24,320 nucleotides of DNA from a virus. Shown here in pieces: positions 8,173 through 15,822 of the stretch (positions within the stretch are counted from its first letter, which is position 1; the number at the start of each line of letters is the position of its first letter). A program made the translations under genes and the position numbers. The stretch spans positions 1 through 24,320 of the IMG/VR virus record IMGVR_UViG_3300032183_000002; one strand, written 5' to 3'. The notes under the pieces were generated by a model. The model searched no databases. It had not been told where the DNA came from and saw nothing but the letters and a program-made list of their open reading frames with translations.

Positions 8173-8290
8173 AGAATTAACGATAGATGAGGCTAGAGGA
8201 CGATGGCGGCAACCACCGATAGGATGCATCCCGAGGGGTCTGCTATGGCACGAGATGGGAGGAGATCTCGTACTTGGGATGCGGATTTAA
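7838..8290 (+). CDS. ParB/sulfiredoxin-like domain protein 2 (diverged paralogue of gene at 7279)
   Basis: The 150-aa product repeats the architecture of its neighbour in another frame: ESLDRDGQVNPILVWSRWNK then QYGHTRAAWA, and later RQPPIGCIPRGLLW parallels TQAPLGVVPLEFGW in gene 1. This is an ancient tandem duplication, strongly diverged. GTG 7838 is chosen because AGGGAGGA lies at 7822-7829, eight bases upstream; the frame is also open back to a TTG at 7718. It overlaps the methyltransferase gene by 46 bases. Its role is unknown; with gene 1 and the methyltransferase it forms a three-gene cassette between capsid and tail genes. Alternatively the two domains are made as one protein by a +1 frameshift. 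Confidence 0.7.
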   Translation: MRLKASQLETGRVGGHPYAMGPQRRPYLPETYWYYPMPDKLLAMDMKAAGEKRRKIWESLDRDGQVNPILVWSRWNKLLPQYGHTRAAWAISKKKIIWAIVWDVDNRFPAHRELTIDEARGRWRQPPIGCIPRGLLWHEMGGDLVLGMRI

Positions 8291-8814
8291 TCAGCAGCTA
8301 CTACAAGCGTCTGCTCAGAGAAGACCACGCAGCCAATCCTAATTGGGGCACTACCGGCAAGCGATATGCGAACTTCATACATCCTTTATACCATATGCAT
8401 TCTTGCCTTAATATTTTGGACTATGGCTGTGGGAAGGCTACCCTTAGTCAATCTCTAGGGTTGCCTGTGCATGGCTATGACCCGGGCATCCCGGAGTTCA
8501 GCGAGCAGCCTACTCCGCATGATATGGTCGTGAGCACCGATGTCCTGGAGCATGTTCAGCCTGAGAGAGTAGACGCAGTGCTAAAGCATATCCATAGCTT
8601 GACTCGGAAGGTTGGCTTTCATGCCATAGCCCTGACCAAGGCAGCGCATAAGCTGCCTAATGGCAAGAATGCCCATCTTACGGTCAGGCGGGCAGATTGG
8701 TGGACAAAGAAGTTCGAGGCAGCGAAGTTCGATTATGCAGAAGTCTTCCTGCCATGCAATGCGCCTAGGTTCAGAGAGACAGTCCTAACCATAGCAGTAT
8801 GGCCAAATGTCTGA
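8245..8814 (+). CDS. Class I SAM-dependent methyltransferase
   Basis: The 189-aa protein has SAM-binding motif I in ILDYGCGKATLSQSLGLPVH and an acidic motif after it (GYDPGIP), followed by MVVSTDVLEHVQPERVDAV, typical of Methyltransf_11/25-type small-molecule or peptide methyltransferases. No DNA methylase catalytic tetrad (DPPY or NPPY) is present, so DNA is not the obvious substrate. I chose ATG 8245, with GAGGGG at 8233-8238 six bases upstream; in-frame ATGs at 8203 and 8224 have worse sites and longer overlaps. It is coupled to the ParB-like genes and overlaps the tail adaptor gene by eight bases. Substrate unknown. Confidence 0.82.
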   Translation: MARDGRRSRTWDADLISSYYKRLLREDHAANPNWGTTGKRYANFIHPLYHMHSCLNILDYGCGKATLSQSLGLPVHGYDPGIPEFSEQPTPHDMVVSTDVLEHVQPERVDAVLKHIHSLTRKVGFHAIALTKAAHKLPNGKNAHLTVRRADWWTKKFEAAKFDYAEVFLPCNAPRFRETVLTIAVWPNV

Positions 8815-9463
8815 CACCTATCTACAAGTAGTAAATAAGGTCCTGCGACGGCTTCGTTCTTCCGAGGTCAATAGCTTCTCGGACAGAGCCTATTCTAGGC
8901 TCGTGGGTGACTTTGTGAATCAGGCTTTGCGGGAGGTGGAGAACAAGGATTACTGGTCCGATTTGCGCACTACTACGACATTGTCGTTGACCGCCACGAC
9001 GCAGCGTTATTCCCTGACAGATTGGCAAGATAGAGGGCGAATCGATGAGGTTCGGAACGAGACTCGATCGCGCGAAAAGATCTTCCTTAAATCTAATACG
9101 GAATTTGATGGATTGTGGACACCGACTCAGTCAGGCATTCCATGCTTTTACCGCATTGGGCCGCAGGACGGAGCCGGAGACCCAACCATTGATTTTTGGC
9201 CAATCCCGAACGCAAGCTTCACCGTTTCTGTCACAGGATGGGTTGGGCAAGGCGATATTACTGCCGACGGAACGGTTATCAAAGTGCCCTCTCCGCCAGT
9301 GGAGCTAAGAGCGCTTGCTCTGGCTTTAGAGGAGCGAGGAGAGGATGCAGGCATATCCTTCAACGAAGCGATGGAACAGTACGATATAGCCTTGTTCGAA
9401 GCAATGGAGCGTGATGGTGCTTCGCGTGAAGGTGGCAGGATACCGGTATGGTCTCTCCCCTAG
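8807..9463 (+). CDS. Tail adaptor / tail tubular protein A-like
   Basis: The 218-aa protein has the N-terminal helical pattern of gp11-like (T7) head-tail adaptors: LQVVNKVLRRLRSSEV, RLVGDFVNQALREVE and a Trp soon after, then a beta region (TTTTLSLTATTQRYSL, IDFWPIP) and a C-terminal helix (ELRALALALEERG). These proteins form a ring below the portal and connect it to the tail hub. The length suits the family (T7 gp11 is 196 aa). It is followed directly by a beta-propeller tail hub, the canonical order. It overlaps that gene by 16 bases. Confidence 0.8.
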   Translation: MSDTYLQVVNKVLRRLRSSEVNSFSDRAYSRLVGDFVNQALREVENKDYWSDLRTTTTLSLTATTQRYSLTDWQDRGRIDEVRNETRSREKIFLKSNTEFDGLWTPTQSGIPCFYRIGPQDGAGDPTIDFWPIPNASFTVSVTGWVGQGDITADGTVIKVPSPPVELRALALALEERGEDAGISFNEAMEQYDIALFEAMERDGASREGGRIPVWSLP

Positions 9464-10938
9464 ACAGGATACCCATCCGGACGCCAGGCAACCTTGGCTT
9501 GGTAACGGACCAGGCTGGTGTTGCTGAGCAGCCGCAGTGGAGCTTGACGCTTCGCAACGCTGTCATTAACAACTCCAACCGTATAGCGTCCCGCAATGGC
9601 TGGTCCTTGGTCACGACGACCGGCGGACACTCTGACGATACTGAAGCGATCTTCGAGTACGTGGAGAGCGCTACGTCTACGCGCATTATCTCAGTTGCTA
9701 ATTCCACGCTTTATGAGGGAACCTCTACGCTCACCAATGTTACCGGCACAGCCACGGTGGGGGGCGACGATTGGCAGTTCGTCAACTACAACGGCAAGGT
9801 GGTGGGGGTCCGGCAAGGCGACCAGCCTATCATTAAGACCGGCGCGGGTAACTTCGCGGATGTGGTTGCCTCAGCGGGAACGGCACCCACTGGAAATGCC
9901 GCAGTCGCTACCCACGGAAGGATATACGCATTTGATAGCGATATGCAGACAATCCAGTTTTGCGTATTGCTCGACGAGACAGATTGGGGTGGAGCAGGGT
10001 CTGGCTCTCTGGATATGGCGAATGTGTGGCCAGTGGGCCTTGATGTGGGCGTTGCGATCGTCGAATGGAACAACTTCCTGGTGGTGTTTGGCGAGCGTAG
10101 CATCGTTATATTCACAGGACTAGACGATCCAGGAACCAACCTGGCGTTAGCCGGCACAGATGATATGGTGACCGGAGATGGCCTTGTCTCAAGAGACTCG
10201 GTCGTATCTACTGGCACTGATCTTATCTATCTGTCTAGAACTGGGCTTAGGAGCCTTCGGCGTGGAATTGCTTTTGATAAGCTCCCCCTCACAACCATAG
10301 CACCGCACCTGCAGCTAAAGCTTTCCAGCGATATTGATACTGCGCTCAGTGCAGCAACCCCTATCCGTATGGAATACCACCGTAAGCTCGGTGCCATTAT
10401 CGCAAGGATAGGCTCGGCTTACTGGTACTTCGATATTCGTACAGCCGGCGCAGTCAGAGCCTCGCAATGGGATAGCATAGATTGGGTCTGCGCGCGCTCG
10501 GTAGGCTCGACGCTATACCTTGGCCAGAACGGCGGAGTGGCTGAGTATACGGGTTACGATGATAATGGCTCGGCCTATAACTTCGAATGGCTATCACCTT
10601 GGTTTCGGGTAACCAGCCGTAGGTTTATCCCTAAGTCTGCCTTGGTCTATGTAGCTGCAGGCACGACCTATTCCCTGACGATGAGCTGGGCATGGGACTA
10701 TGATGCTAGCCCAAGGTATGAGACCCGCTCCCTAATGGTCAATGCCGTGTCGGAGTATAATGTTGCGGAATGGGGTATTGGGGAATGGGGCCCAGCCAAT
10801 CAGCTGGTAGCTCAGCAGTTCGATTTAGGCGGGGATGGCGACCAAATTCAGATAGGGTTATCCACATCCATCAATGGCGGGCAGCTGGAAATCCAAGAGG
10901 CTGACCTAATCGGCAAGCTTGGGAGGCTACATCGGTGA
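9448..10938 (+). CDS. Tail hub / stabilization protein, beta-propeller (tail tubular protein B-like)
   Basis: The 496-aa protein starts with a stretch common to podovirus tail hubs: a short extended N-terminus and then RNAVINNSNRIASRNGWSLV, after which repeated beta-blade motifs follow (GRIYAFDSDMQTIQF, VAIVEWNNFLVVFGERSI, GTDLIYLSRTGLRSL, KLGAIIARIGSAYWYFDI). This resembles P22 gp10-like stabilization proteins and T7 gp12-like nozzle proteins, which close the tail channel. The length is close to gp10 (472 aa). It sits right after the adaptor and ends in a GTGA overlap with the fibre-like gene. Assignment is by order, repeat pattern and N-terminus. Confidence 0.8.
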   Translation: MVSPLDRIPIRTPGNLGLVTDQAGVAEQPQWSLTLRNAVINNSNRIASRNGWSLVTTTGGHSDDTEAIFEYVESATSTRIISVANSTLYEGTSTLTNVTGTATVGGDDWQFVNYNGKVVGVRQGDQPIIKTGAGNFADVVASAGTAPTGNAAVATHGRIYAFDSDMQTIQFCVLLDETDWGGAGSGSLDMANVWPVGLDVGVAIVEWNNFLVVFGERSIVIFTGLDDPGTNLALAGTDDMVTGDGLVSRDSVVSTGTDLIYLSRTGLRSLRRGIAFDKLPLTTIAPHLQLKLSSDIDTALSAATPIRMEYHRKLGAIIARIGSAYWYFDIRTAGAVRASQWDSIDWVCARSVGSTLYLGQNGGVAEYTGYDDNGSAYNFEWLSPWFRVTSRRFIPKSALVYVAAGTTYSLTMSWAWDYDASPRYETRSLMVNAVSEYNVAEWGIGEWGPANQLVAQQFDLGGDGDQIQIGLSTSINGGQLEIQEADLIGKLGRLHR

Positions 10939-11885
10939 GCAACTACACACAGAATACCAACTTTGCCGCTAAGGATTCCTTGCCCACGGGGAATCCGGAG
11001 AAGACTATCCTTGGCGCTGATATCGATGGCGAGTTCTCTGAGATTGCCACGATGTCCGCCACCAAGATTGACTTGCCTGGCAGCCCTAGCGAAGGGGATG
11101 TGCTGACTTATACCAGCGGCGCTTGGGCTTCCAGCGCACCGGTAAGCACTGTGCCGCAAGGGTATCGCTACGGATGTGAGCTTAGCAATGGCACGGATGC
11201 TGCGCACGATATAGATATCACTACGGGAACGCTTAGGGATGTAGACAACGATGGGGCTATGATTCTGACTAGCGCCCTGACTAAGCAGATAGACGTTAAT
11301 TGGACGGAAGGTGACGATGCAGGTGGGTTCCCAAGCGGGTTGTCTCTCTCTGCTGATACCTGGTATCACGTATTCGTGATTGGCAAGGCAGATGGGACGG
11401 TAGACGCTGGGTTTGATACATCGCCGTTTTGCTCGAACCTATTATCGGACGCATCAGGGTATGTGTATTACCGTCGTGTAGGTTCTGTATTGACTGATGC
11501 TACCAGCAATATATTGGGGTTCTTCCAGTATGGCGATACGTTCTACTGGAAGTCCCCAATAGAAGATTTAGACAGCCAGGTAATAACAACTACGCAGTCC
11601 CTAATAACCTTGTCTGTGCCTCCGCAGGTGAATTGCGCTGCTATGTTTACGATCAGGTCTAACACCCAGAGCAGGGATGTGTATCTGCATCCTCCGGATG
11701 TGGATGACGAGGAAGCTGATACAACTGCAGCGAGATTTACCATTCAGACCGGAACGGTAGAGCAGGTATCCAATGGCCCTGTCATGATCGTTACTGACAC
11801 AAGCTCCAGGTTGGCAGCCAGAGCAGACGGCAATACGACCGTGGACCTGATGACCTTTGGTTGGCGGGACTTTTTAGACAACTAG
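10935..11885 (+). CDS. Tail fibre-like protein with conserved N-terminal anchor
   Basis: The 316-aa protein opens with NYTQNTNFAAKDSLPTGNPE and then ILGADIDGEFSEIATM, a pattern I recall at the N-terminus of many podovirus and siphovirus fibre proteins, taken to attach the fibre to the tail. The rest is Thr/Ser/Asp-rich, beta in character (TWYHVFVIGKADGTVDAGFD, YVYYRRVGSVLTDATSN), similar to proteins adjoining a glycan-binding tip. GTG 10935 overlaps the stop of the hub gene (GTGA). No catalytic residues are recognisable. The function as a host-recognition or structural fibre is inferred. Confidence 0.72.
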   Translation: MSNYTQNTNFAAKDSLPTGNPEKTILGADIDGEFSEIATMSATKIDLPGSPSEGDVLTYTSGAWASSAPVSTVPQGYRYGCELSNGTDAAHDIDITTGTLRDVDNDGAMILTSALTKQIDVNWTEGDDAGGFPSGLSLSADTWYHVFVIGKADGTVDAGFDTSPFCSNLLSDASGYVYYRRVGSVLTDATSNILGFFQYGDTFYWKSPIEDLDSQVITTTQSLITLSVPPQVNCAAMFTIRSNTQSRDVYLHPPDVDDEEADTTAARFTIQTGTVEQVSNGPVMIVTDTSSRLAARADGNTTVDLMTFGWRDFLDN

Positions 11886-11887
11886 CT

Positions 11888-12082
11888 ATGAGAACATCAC
11901 AACGTAGATCAATTGCAAACACTATTTTCCGAATGAAGGATGTTGTTGATCTTCAACGAGAAATGAAAGATAGAGGCCGGGCTGGTAGATCTATAAAAAT
12001 GAGAGATTGTTGCTCATCTTGGGATGATGAACCTCATCAAGCATGGTGCCCCAATCGTTATAAGCCTAAATCCACGAGGTAA
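11888..12082 (+). CDS. Small basic Cys-containing protein, unknown
   Basis: The 64-aa product is Arg/Lys-rich with a helical N-terminal half (IFRMKDVVDLQREMKDRG) and a C-terminal half carrying DCCSSWDDEPHQAWC, three cysteines that could bind metal. I do not recognise a family. ATG 11888 lies just after the fibre gene and has no clear Shine-Dalgarno; an in-frame TTG at 11861 would give 73 aa. The AGG-rich end supplies the ribosome binding site for the next gene (GAGG around 12076). The gene is AT-richer than its neighbours, which may signal later acquisition. Confidence 0.5.
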   Translation: MRTSQRRSIANTIFRMKDVVDLQREMKDRGRAGRSIKMRDCCSSWDDEPHQAWCPNRYKPKSTR

Positions 12083-12087
12083 CGGTA

Positions 12088-12843
12088 ATGGCATTCGGTA
12101 TTGGTGAAGCTATCGGCCTAGGGCAGTTAGCCCTGGGTGGGGCTGGGCTGTTGTTCGGCCAGGACTCGGCGGATACGCGTGCTCAGGAGATCTTGCAGGC
12201 ATCCAGGCCGGTCTCCGTGCGTAGCCCATTAGGTCGCTTCACGGTGGGTGATGACGGAGACCTACGGCTCGGCTTGAGCCGGCGCCAAGTCGGTAGCCTG
12301 AGGAATCTACAAGGTCTTGAGGGACAGCTCTTTGGGTTGCTCAATGATCCGGATTTCGTGCAGAGCGAGGTCGACCGACTGCGTGGCATTGCTCGCCCTC
12401 GCGAAGATGCGCTCCGGGCTCAGCTCCGTAGCCAGCTCTTCAACCGAGGCCGGCTTGGGCTAGGCATTGGTGGCGGACGTACCGGGGAGTTCTTCAATCC
12501 GGAGCTAGCTGCCCTGGAGGAAGCCTTTGCAGCTGAGGATACGGCCAGGGTTCAGGCAGCCAGGGGGGAGCAGCAGCGCCTTCTAGGCAATGTGTTCGGC
12601 CTCCTGGGGGCTCAGGAGGATATCCGTAGGCAACCGCTAGCAGCTGCTCAAGTCGGCATTGCTGGTCGACCCAGCCAGGCAGGATTGCAAGGCTTGGGCT
12701 TTGCCCAGGCTCGTGCCAGCAACAGTATAGATGCCTTCTTTACCTCCGCTGCGCAATCCCTGGGCGTGCTAGGACCTAGGATATTCAGGAGCCCTGGTGG
12801 CGCACCGCAGCAGATTCCGGTATCTGGGCTAGGGGTGATGTAA
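12088..12843 (+). CDS. Putative ejection (internal virion) protein, glycine-rich
   Basis: The 251-aa protein has a hydrophobic glycine-rich N-terminus (IGEAIGLGQLALGGAGLLFG), like small podovirus ejection proteins that enter the host envelope with the DNA. The rest is helical with Arg/Gln/Glu-rich segments (EVDRLRGIARPREDALRAQL) and glycine-rich turns (RLGLGIGGGRTGEFF). A GAGG site before the ATG is well placed. Its TAA overlaps the start of the large neighbouring protein (TAATG), a pairing typical of internal core genes that follow the tail hub. The call is context plus composition. Confidence 0.65.
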   Translation: MAFGIGEAIGLGQLALGGAGLLFGQDSADTRAQEILQASRPVSVRSPLGRFTVGDDGDLRLGLSRRQVGSLRNLQGLEGQLFGLLNDPDFVQSEVDRLRGIARPREDALRAQLRSQLFNRGRLGLGIGGGRTGEFFNPELAALEEAFAAEDTARVQAARGEQQRLLGNVFGLLGAQEDIRRQPLAAAQVGIAGRPSQAGLQGLGFAQARASNSIDAFFTSAAQSLGVLGPRIFRSPGGAPQQIPVSGLGVM

Positions 12844-14612
12844 TGCCTACTATCTTTGGCTTTCCGACCGAGTCCGAGGTCCGCCAGCAGCGCTTCGCCA
12901 ACATGGTTCAGCTGCTGAGTCAAGCGCCGCCTGGCGTTGGGCCTGGGGTGGCCGCAGGACAAGGTCTGGGTCGGTTCGTGGGCGGCGTGCTAGGTCTCCA
13001 GGACACCGAGGCTGCTCGTGCCCAGGCTCTGCAGGAGGTACAGCAGGAGGTCACTCAGCTAGGCTTGGCGCCTGGCCGGAAGGGCTTTATCGATGCCGTG
13101 GCCAATCGGTTGCGAGCCAAGGGCTTTGTGAACGAAGCGTTTCAGATCCAACAGGAAGGCTCGAAGCTAGAGAAGCAAGCCCTGGAGATAGAGAACCTTC
13201 GGGAGCGCACGACCAAGCTGCAGCTTGAGAACCTGCTGACCGCTCAGGAGCAAAACACGCTTAAGGCGTTGCCGGACAAGGCACAGCTTCGTATAAAGCT
13301 CCGGGACAAAATGACGGCCGAGGAGAAGGAGGTTTCCAACATTGCTGCTGGAGAGCTTGAGGGCGCTCAGCTCGGAAACGAGGAGTATGCTCGTCGCTTT
13401 CTGTCCAGAACCGCGGAGCTGATGGCTTTAGCGCAGACGACGCCTGGGCAAACCGTTACGCAGACGGTGGACTTCGAGACCGGGCGGACGGTCTCTACGC
13501 GTAGCCCAAGGCTCCCCATTGGCCGAGTTCCGGCAGCAGTACCTACTGCGCCTGTAGCGCCAAGGCAGGGGCAAGTTGCCCCAAGGCCGGCGCCGCCTAC
13601 GCCTGGCCCTGCACAGCCTGGGAGGCCGATACAGCCTGGCGAGGATGTCACGGTTGATTCCGCGACCAAGCGGGCTCGCGGCGGGAAGGTTCGCATTCGT
13701 GGCGAGCGCCCACGGGCACAGAGCAAGACGGACCAGGAAGTCATCACGGCTCAGGCTAAGGAAGCGGCTCAAATGATACCGGCTATCCAAAAGCTGATGC
13801 GCGGCTCCAATCGGATTGCCAAGATTATCGAGGAAGACGGGCAGTCCTTCCCGTCTCTATTTGCTCGGTACGCTGACACCCTACGCAGGGTAGGGGGTGA
13901 TTCCTTTGTGGCTGACCTGGGCCGTACCGTGGCGTCTGCTATGGAGATCTTTGACTTCCAGGACCCACGGGAACGCGCTGTGGTAGCCAAGCTGAATCAA
14001 GCTCTAGTGGACATGCAGCTCTCGGAGAAGGACCGCCAGAACCTTGGAGTTATTGCCGGGCCGGACATGTTCCTATTGAACAGCTTGATTCCAAGGCCAA
14101 CAGGACCACTGGCCAGGCTCTCCGGCATGTCCGCTTACTTCACCCTGGCTAACCAGTATTACCAGGGGTTGCTGGATTCGGCTCAGGATGCTACGAATCG
14201 CCGCGGCGGGACGATTGATTTCCCCGCGCCGCACCCCATGATTATGGTTGCGGGGCATGACAATGAGCTAAGGGACCTTGCAAGGGCAATGCAGGAGAAT
14301 CAAATGAATCCTCGGGATGCAGCAAGAGAAGCCAGTCGGCGTCTGGGCGTAGCAGTGAGCGGAGCTGCCATGATGATGATGGCTGGGACCGGAGCATTCG
14401 CGCCATTGGGCTCTGCTGGGGGGCAAGCTCTGGAAGCCTTTGGGAATATAGGTGGGGAAGCTGTAGAAGCTCTGGATTTGCCGAGCGAGCAGGACATCCT
14501 GGATAGGGCAACATCGCCGGAAGTAAGGTTCCGAGTGCGCGAAGCTCAGGAAGAAGAGGATGCATTGAACCTGCTACGTAGGAAGCTAAGGGACTTGGAC
14601 CTGATTAGATAG
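12843..14612 (+). CDS. Large internal virion / ejection protein
   Basis: The 589-aa protein is the largest after the tail hub and has helical, charged N-terminal coils (about 95-165, for example EKQALEIENLRERTTKLQLE), a Pro/Ala-rich linker (about 225-270) and a helical domain. Near the C-terminus (about 500-545) is a hydrophobic Ala/Met/Gly stretch, GVAVSGAAMMMMAGTGAFAP, followed by an acidic helical end. Such an arrangement suits proteins ejected with the DNA and inserted into the envelope. No lytic transglycosylase motif is visible. It is cotranscribed with the preceding ejection gene. Function by context. Confidence 0.65.
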   Translation: MPTIFGFPTESEVRQQRFANMVQLLSQAPPGVGPGVAAGQGLGRFVGGVLGLQDTEAARAQALQEVQQEVTQLGLAPGRKGFIDAVANRLRAKGFVNEAFQIQQEGSKLEKQALEIENLRERTTKLQLENLLTAQEQNTLKALPDKAQLRIKLRDKMTAEEKEVSNIAAGELEGAQLGNEEYARRFLSRTAELMALAQTTPGQTVTQTVDFETGRTVSTRSPRLPIGRVPAAVPTAPVAPRQGQVAPRPAPPTPGPAQPGRPIQPGEDVTVDSATKRARGGKVRIRGERPRAQSKTDQEVITAQAKEAAQMIPAIQKLMRGSNRIAKIIEEDGQSFPSLFARYADTLRRVGGDSFVADLGRTVASAMEIFDFQDPRERAVVAKLNQALVDMQLSEKDRQNLGVIAGPDMFLLNSLIPRPTGPLARLSGMSAYFTLANQYYQGLLDSAQDATNRRGGTIDFPAPHPMIMVAGHDNELRDLARAMQENQMNPRDAAREASRRLGVAVSGAAMMMMAGTGAFAPLGSAGGQALEAFGNIGGEAVEALDLPSEQDILDRATSPEVRFRVREAQEEEDALNLLRRKLRDLDLIR

Positions 14613-14656
14613 CCATATTTAACAAATGGTTACGGCATGATTCTGGCGCATGAGCT

Positions 14657-14998
14657 ATGGTTACAGATAGTTCATCTAAGCAGGATCAAATCTGGATGTG
14701 GCTGGAGCGCTCAGCGTTGGCCGCGATTGGCTTCCTCTCGGCCATGATGTATGTGGATGTCCGCGAGCTCAGGATAGGTCAAGCCGTGTCCGAGGAACGC
14801 GTCATGCATATAGAGGAGCAGGTTACCCGCATGCAGCTGCAGGCCGTGCCCGAGGAACGCGTCATGCATATAGAGGAGCAGGTTAACCGCATGCAGCTGC
14901 AGTTCGAAGCCCACTTGCGGGAACCATGGCATACCCGTGCTGGACATGAGATCGAGACGCTGAAGCGCAACTTCAAGATGCCTCCTGACTTGCCTTGA
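14657..14998 (+). CDS. Small membrane-anchored coiled-coil protein with 20-aa tandem repeat
   Basis: The 113-aa product has one probable membrane segment (about 14-34, MWLERSALAAIGFLSAMMYV) and a C-terminal coiled coil. Residues 42-61 and 62-81 are near-identical 20-aa repeats starting QAVxEERVMHIEEQV and differing only at Ser/Pro and Thr/Asn. One membrane helix plus a coil is the plan of inner-membrane spanins, and it also occurs in some holin-like proteins, but neither is proven. No good Shine-Dalgarno precedes ATG 14657. It is the last rightward gene; its 3' end overlaps the convergent remnant at 14973-15170. Confidence 0.66.
   Translation: MVTDSSSKQDQIWMWLERSALAAIGFLSAMMYVDVRELRIGQAVSEERVMHIEEQVTRMQLQAVPEERVMHIEEQVNRMQLQFEAHLREPWHTRAGHEIETLKRNFKMPPDLP
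14783..14902 (+). repeat. Two 60-bp direct tandem repeats in the coiled-coil gene
   Basis: Unit one is 14783-14842 and unit two is 14843-14902. They differ at only two bases (T/C at 14789/14849 and C/A at 14826/14886), which suggests a recent duplication. Both substitutions change an amino acid (Ser/Pro and Thr/Asn). The period is 20 codons, one residue short of three heptads, so the second copy shifts the coiled-coil register. Confidence 0.93.
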
Positions 14999-15170
14999 TG
15001 CAGGCGGCGATGATGGCTTCCTCGTCTGTTTCGAATTTAATTTGCGCCCGTCACGGCCTCCACGAAACTATAAGCCAAGCTTTTGGGGTAACCCTTCTCG
15101 CTTGCTCACGCGGTTGAACGTGTCTCGAATGCAGTCGTAACGGCCCCGGCGTCCATTTAACCTTGCTCAT
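14973..15170 (-). pseudogene. Remnant of a small protein gene, three single-base frameshifts
   Basis: The ATG (15170) begins MSKVKWTPGP and overlaps the TGA of the upstream gene (ATGA), but the frame ends at 15051-15053 after 39 aa. Removing one T from each TTA at 15138-15140, 15089-15091 and 15038-15040 gives one continuous 64-aa frame reading YDCIRDTFNRVSKREG, then YPKSLAYSFVEAVTGAN, then KFETDEEAIIAACIKASQ and ending at 14973. These segments look like normal helical protein. I cannot identify the family. Either the gene has decayed or the bases are sequencing errors; a genuine 39-aa product is the alternative. The tail overlaps the convergent gene by 26 bases. Confidence 0.45.
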
Positions 15171-15673
15171 TCTCTCTTGCCCTCCAGTTCCAGGATATGC
15201 TCCGGCTCCTTGACGGAATCAGCCGCGGCGATTTTGCACTGCACCCATGAAAGCATGCGCTTGTATCGATGCCCCGGATCTTCATCCACGGAAAATCCTT
15301 CTTCGTTTTGGTACATGATTTCGGAAGCGAGCATTGGCTTGATGCCTAGTTCTGCGGCAACCCAATCCCTATATCGGATCTTTTCTGAACGGATTTGGTC
15401 CAAGTCTGGGCTTTCAACATTCAATCCAGGATGAGTATCTAATCCACGAGAATGGAATACGCTTCCGAGCGCGCAATAATCTCCATCTCTTTCAAGGTTG
15501 CCCCCTATGAGCCGCTTGCTTTCGAGCTTCAGCAAGCACTGCTCAAGTTCCTCTAGGAACTTCAAGGACTTCTTGCCTTTCAGGCAACGACGCAAGTTTG
15601 CCATAAAGCCCATCTGGATTAGATTCTCAATCTCGTCCATGGGTTCCGCCTCAATCCAGCCACTTCTACTCAT
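15167..15673 (-). CDS. Conserved phage protein of unknown function
   Basis: The 168-aa product begins MSRSGWIEAEPMDEIENLIQ and has MANLRRCLKGKKSLKFLEEL followed by a leucine-rich helix, then DGDYCALGSVFHSRG. From memory similar helical proteins with an R(G/K)-K-x-FL-EL segment and a (V/Y)CALG motif occur widely in phages, function unknown. The C-terminus is helical and ends EHILELEGKRE, resembling the end of the 63-aa protein encoded upstream (AHILEMERGRE). No strong Shine-Dalgarno is seen; start overlaps the stop of the small gene upstream (ATGA) and the end overlaps the remnant gene. Confidence 0.75.
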   Translation of the reverse strand: MSRSGWIEAEPMDEIENLIQMGFMANLRRCLKGKKSLKFLEELEQCLLKLESKRLIGGNLERDGDYCALGSVFHSRGLDTHPGLNVESPDLDQIRSEKIRYRDWVAAELGIKPMLASEIMYQNEEGFSVDEDPGHRYKRMLSWVQCKIAAADSVKEPEHILELEGKRE

Positions 15674-15774
15674 GCCGATTTCTCAACCTTGCCGTAGTCT
15701 GGGTGTTTCGACTCTCTGCACAATGACTCATTAAATGCAGAAATATAGCAACCAATGAGCATATGATCGCCCAT
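15670..15774 (-). CDS. Very small ORF with strong ribosome binding site, frame uncertain
   Basis: A strong AAGGAGGT site (plus-strand 15787-15794) announces a short gene. Two overlapping readings are possible. ATG 15774 gives a 34-aa soluble peptide, MGDHMLIGCYISAFNESL and then CRESKHPDYGKVEKSA, whose TGA overlaps the next ATG (ATGA). Alternatively TTG 15779, at ideal spacing of eight bases, gives a 37-aa single-membrane-segment peptide beginning MRWAIICSLVAIFLHLM and ending at 15666. The first has natural-looking composition and coupling, the second better spacing. At least one is probably made. Function unknown. Confidence 0.42.
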   Translation of the reverse strand: MGDHMLIGCYISAFNESLCRESKHPDYGKVEKSA

Positions 15775-15822
15775 CTCAATAAAGTGACCTCCTTAAGATT
15801 GCATCTAACTCCAATTTCATCA

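Noticed and set aside
8203-8244. N-terminal extension of the methyltransferase to ATG 8203
   Set aside because: The ribosome site is too close (two bases) and the overlap with the preceding gene is larger; ATG 8245 has a well-placed GAGGGG.
14657-15000. Terminator between the two convergent operons
   Set aside because: No GC-rich hairpin with T tract was found on either strand; the genes overlap at their 3' ends.
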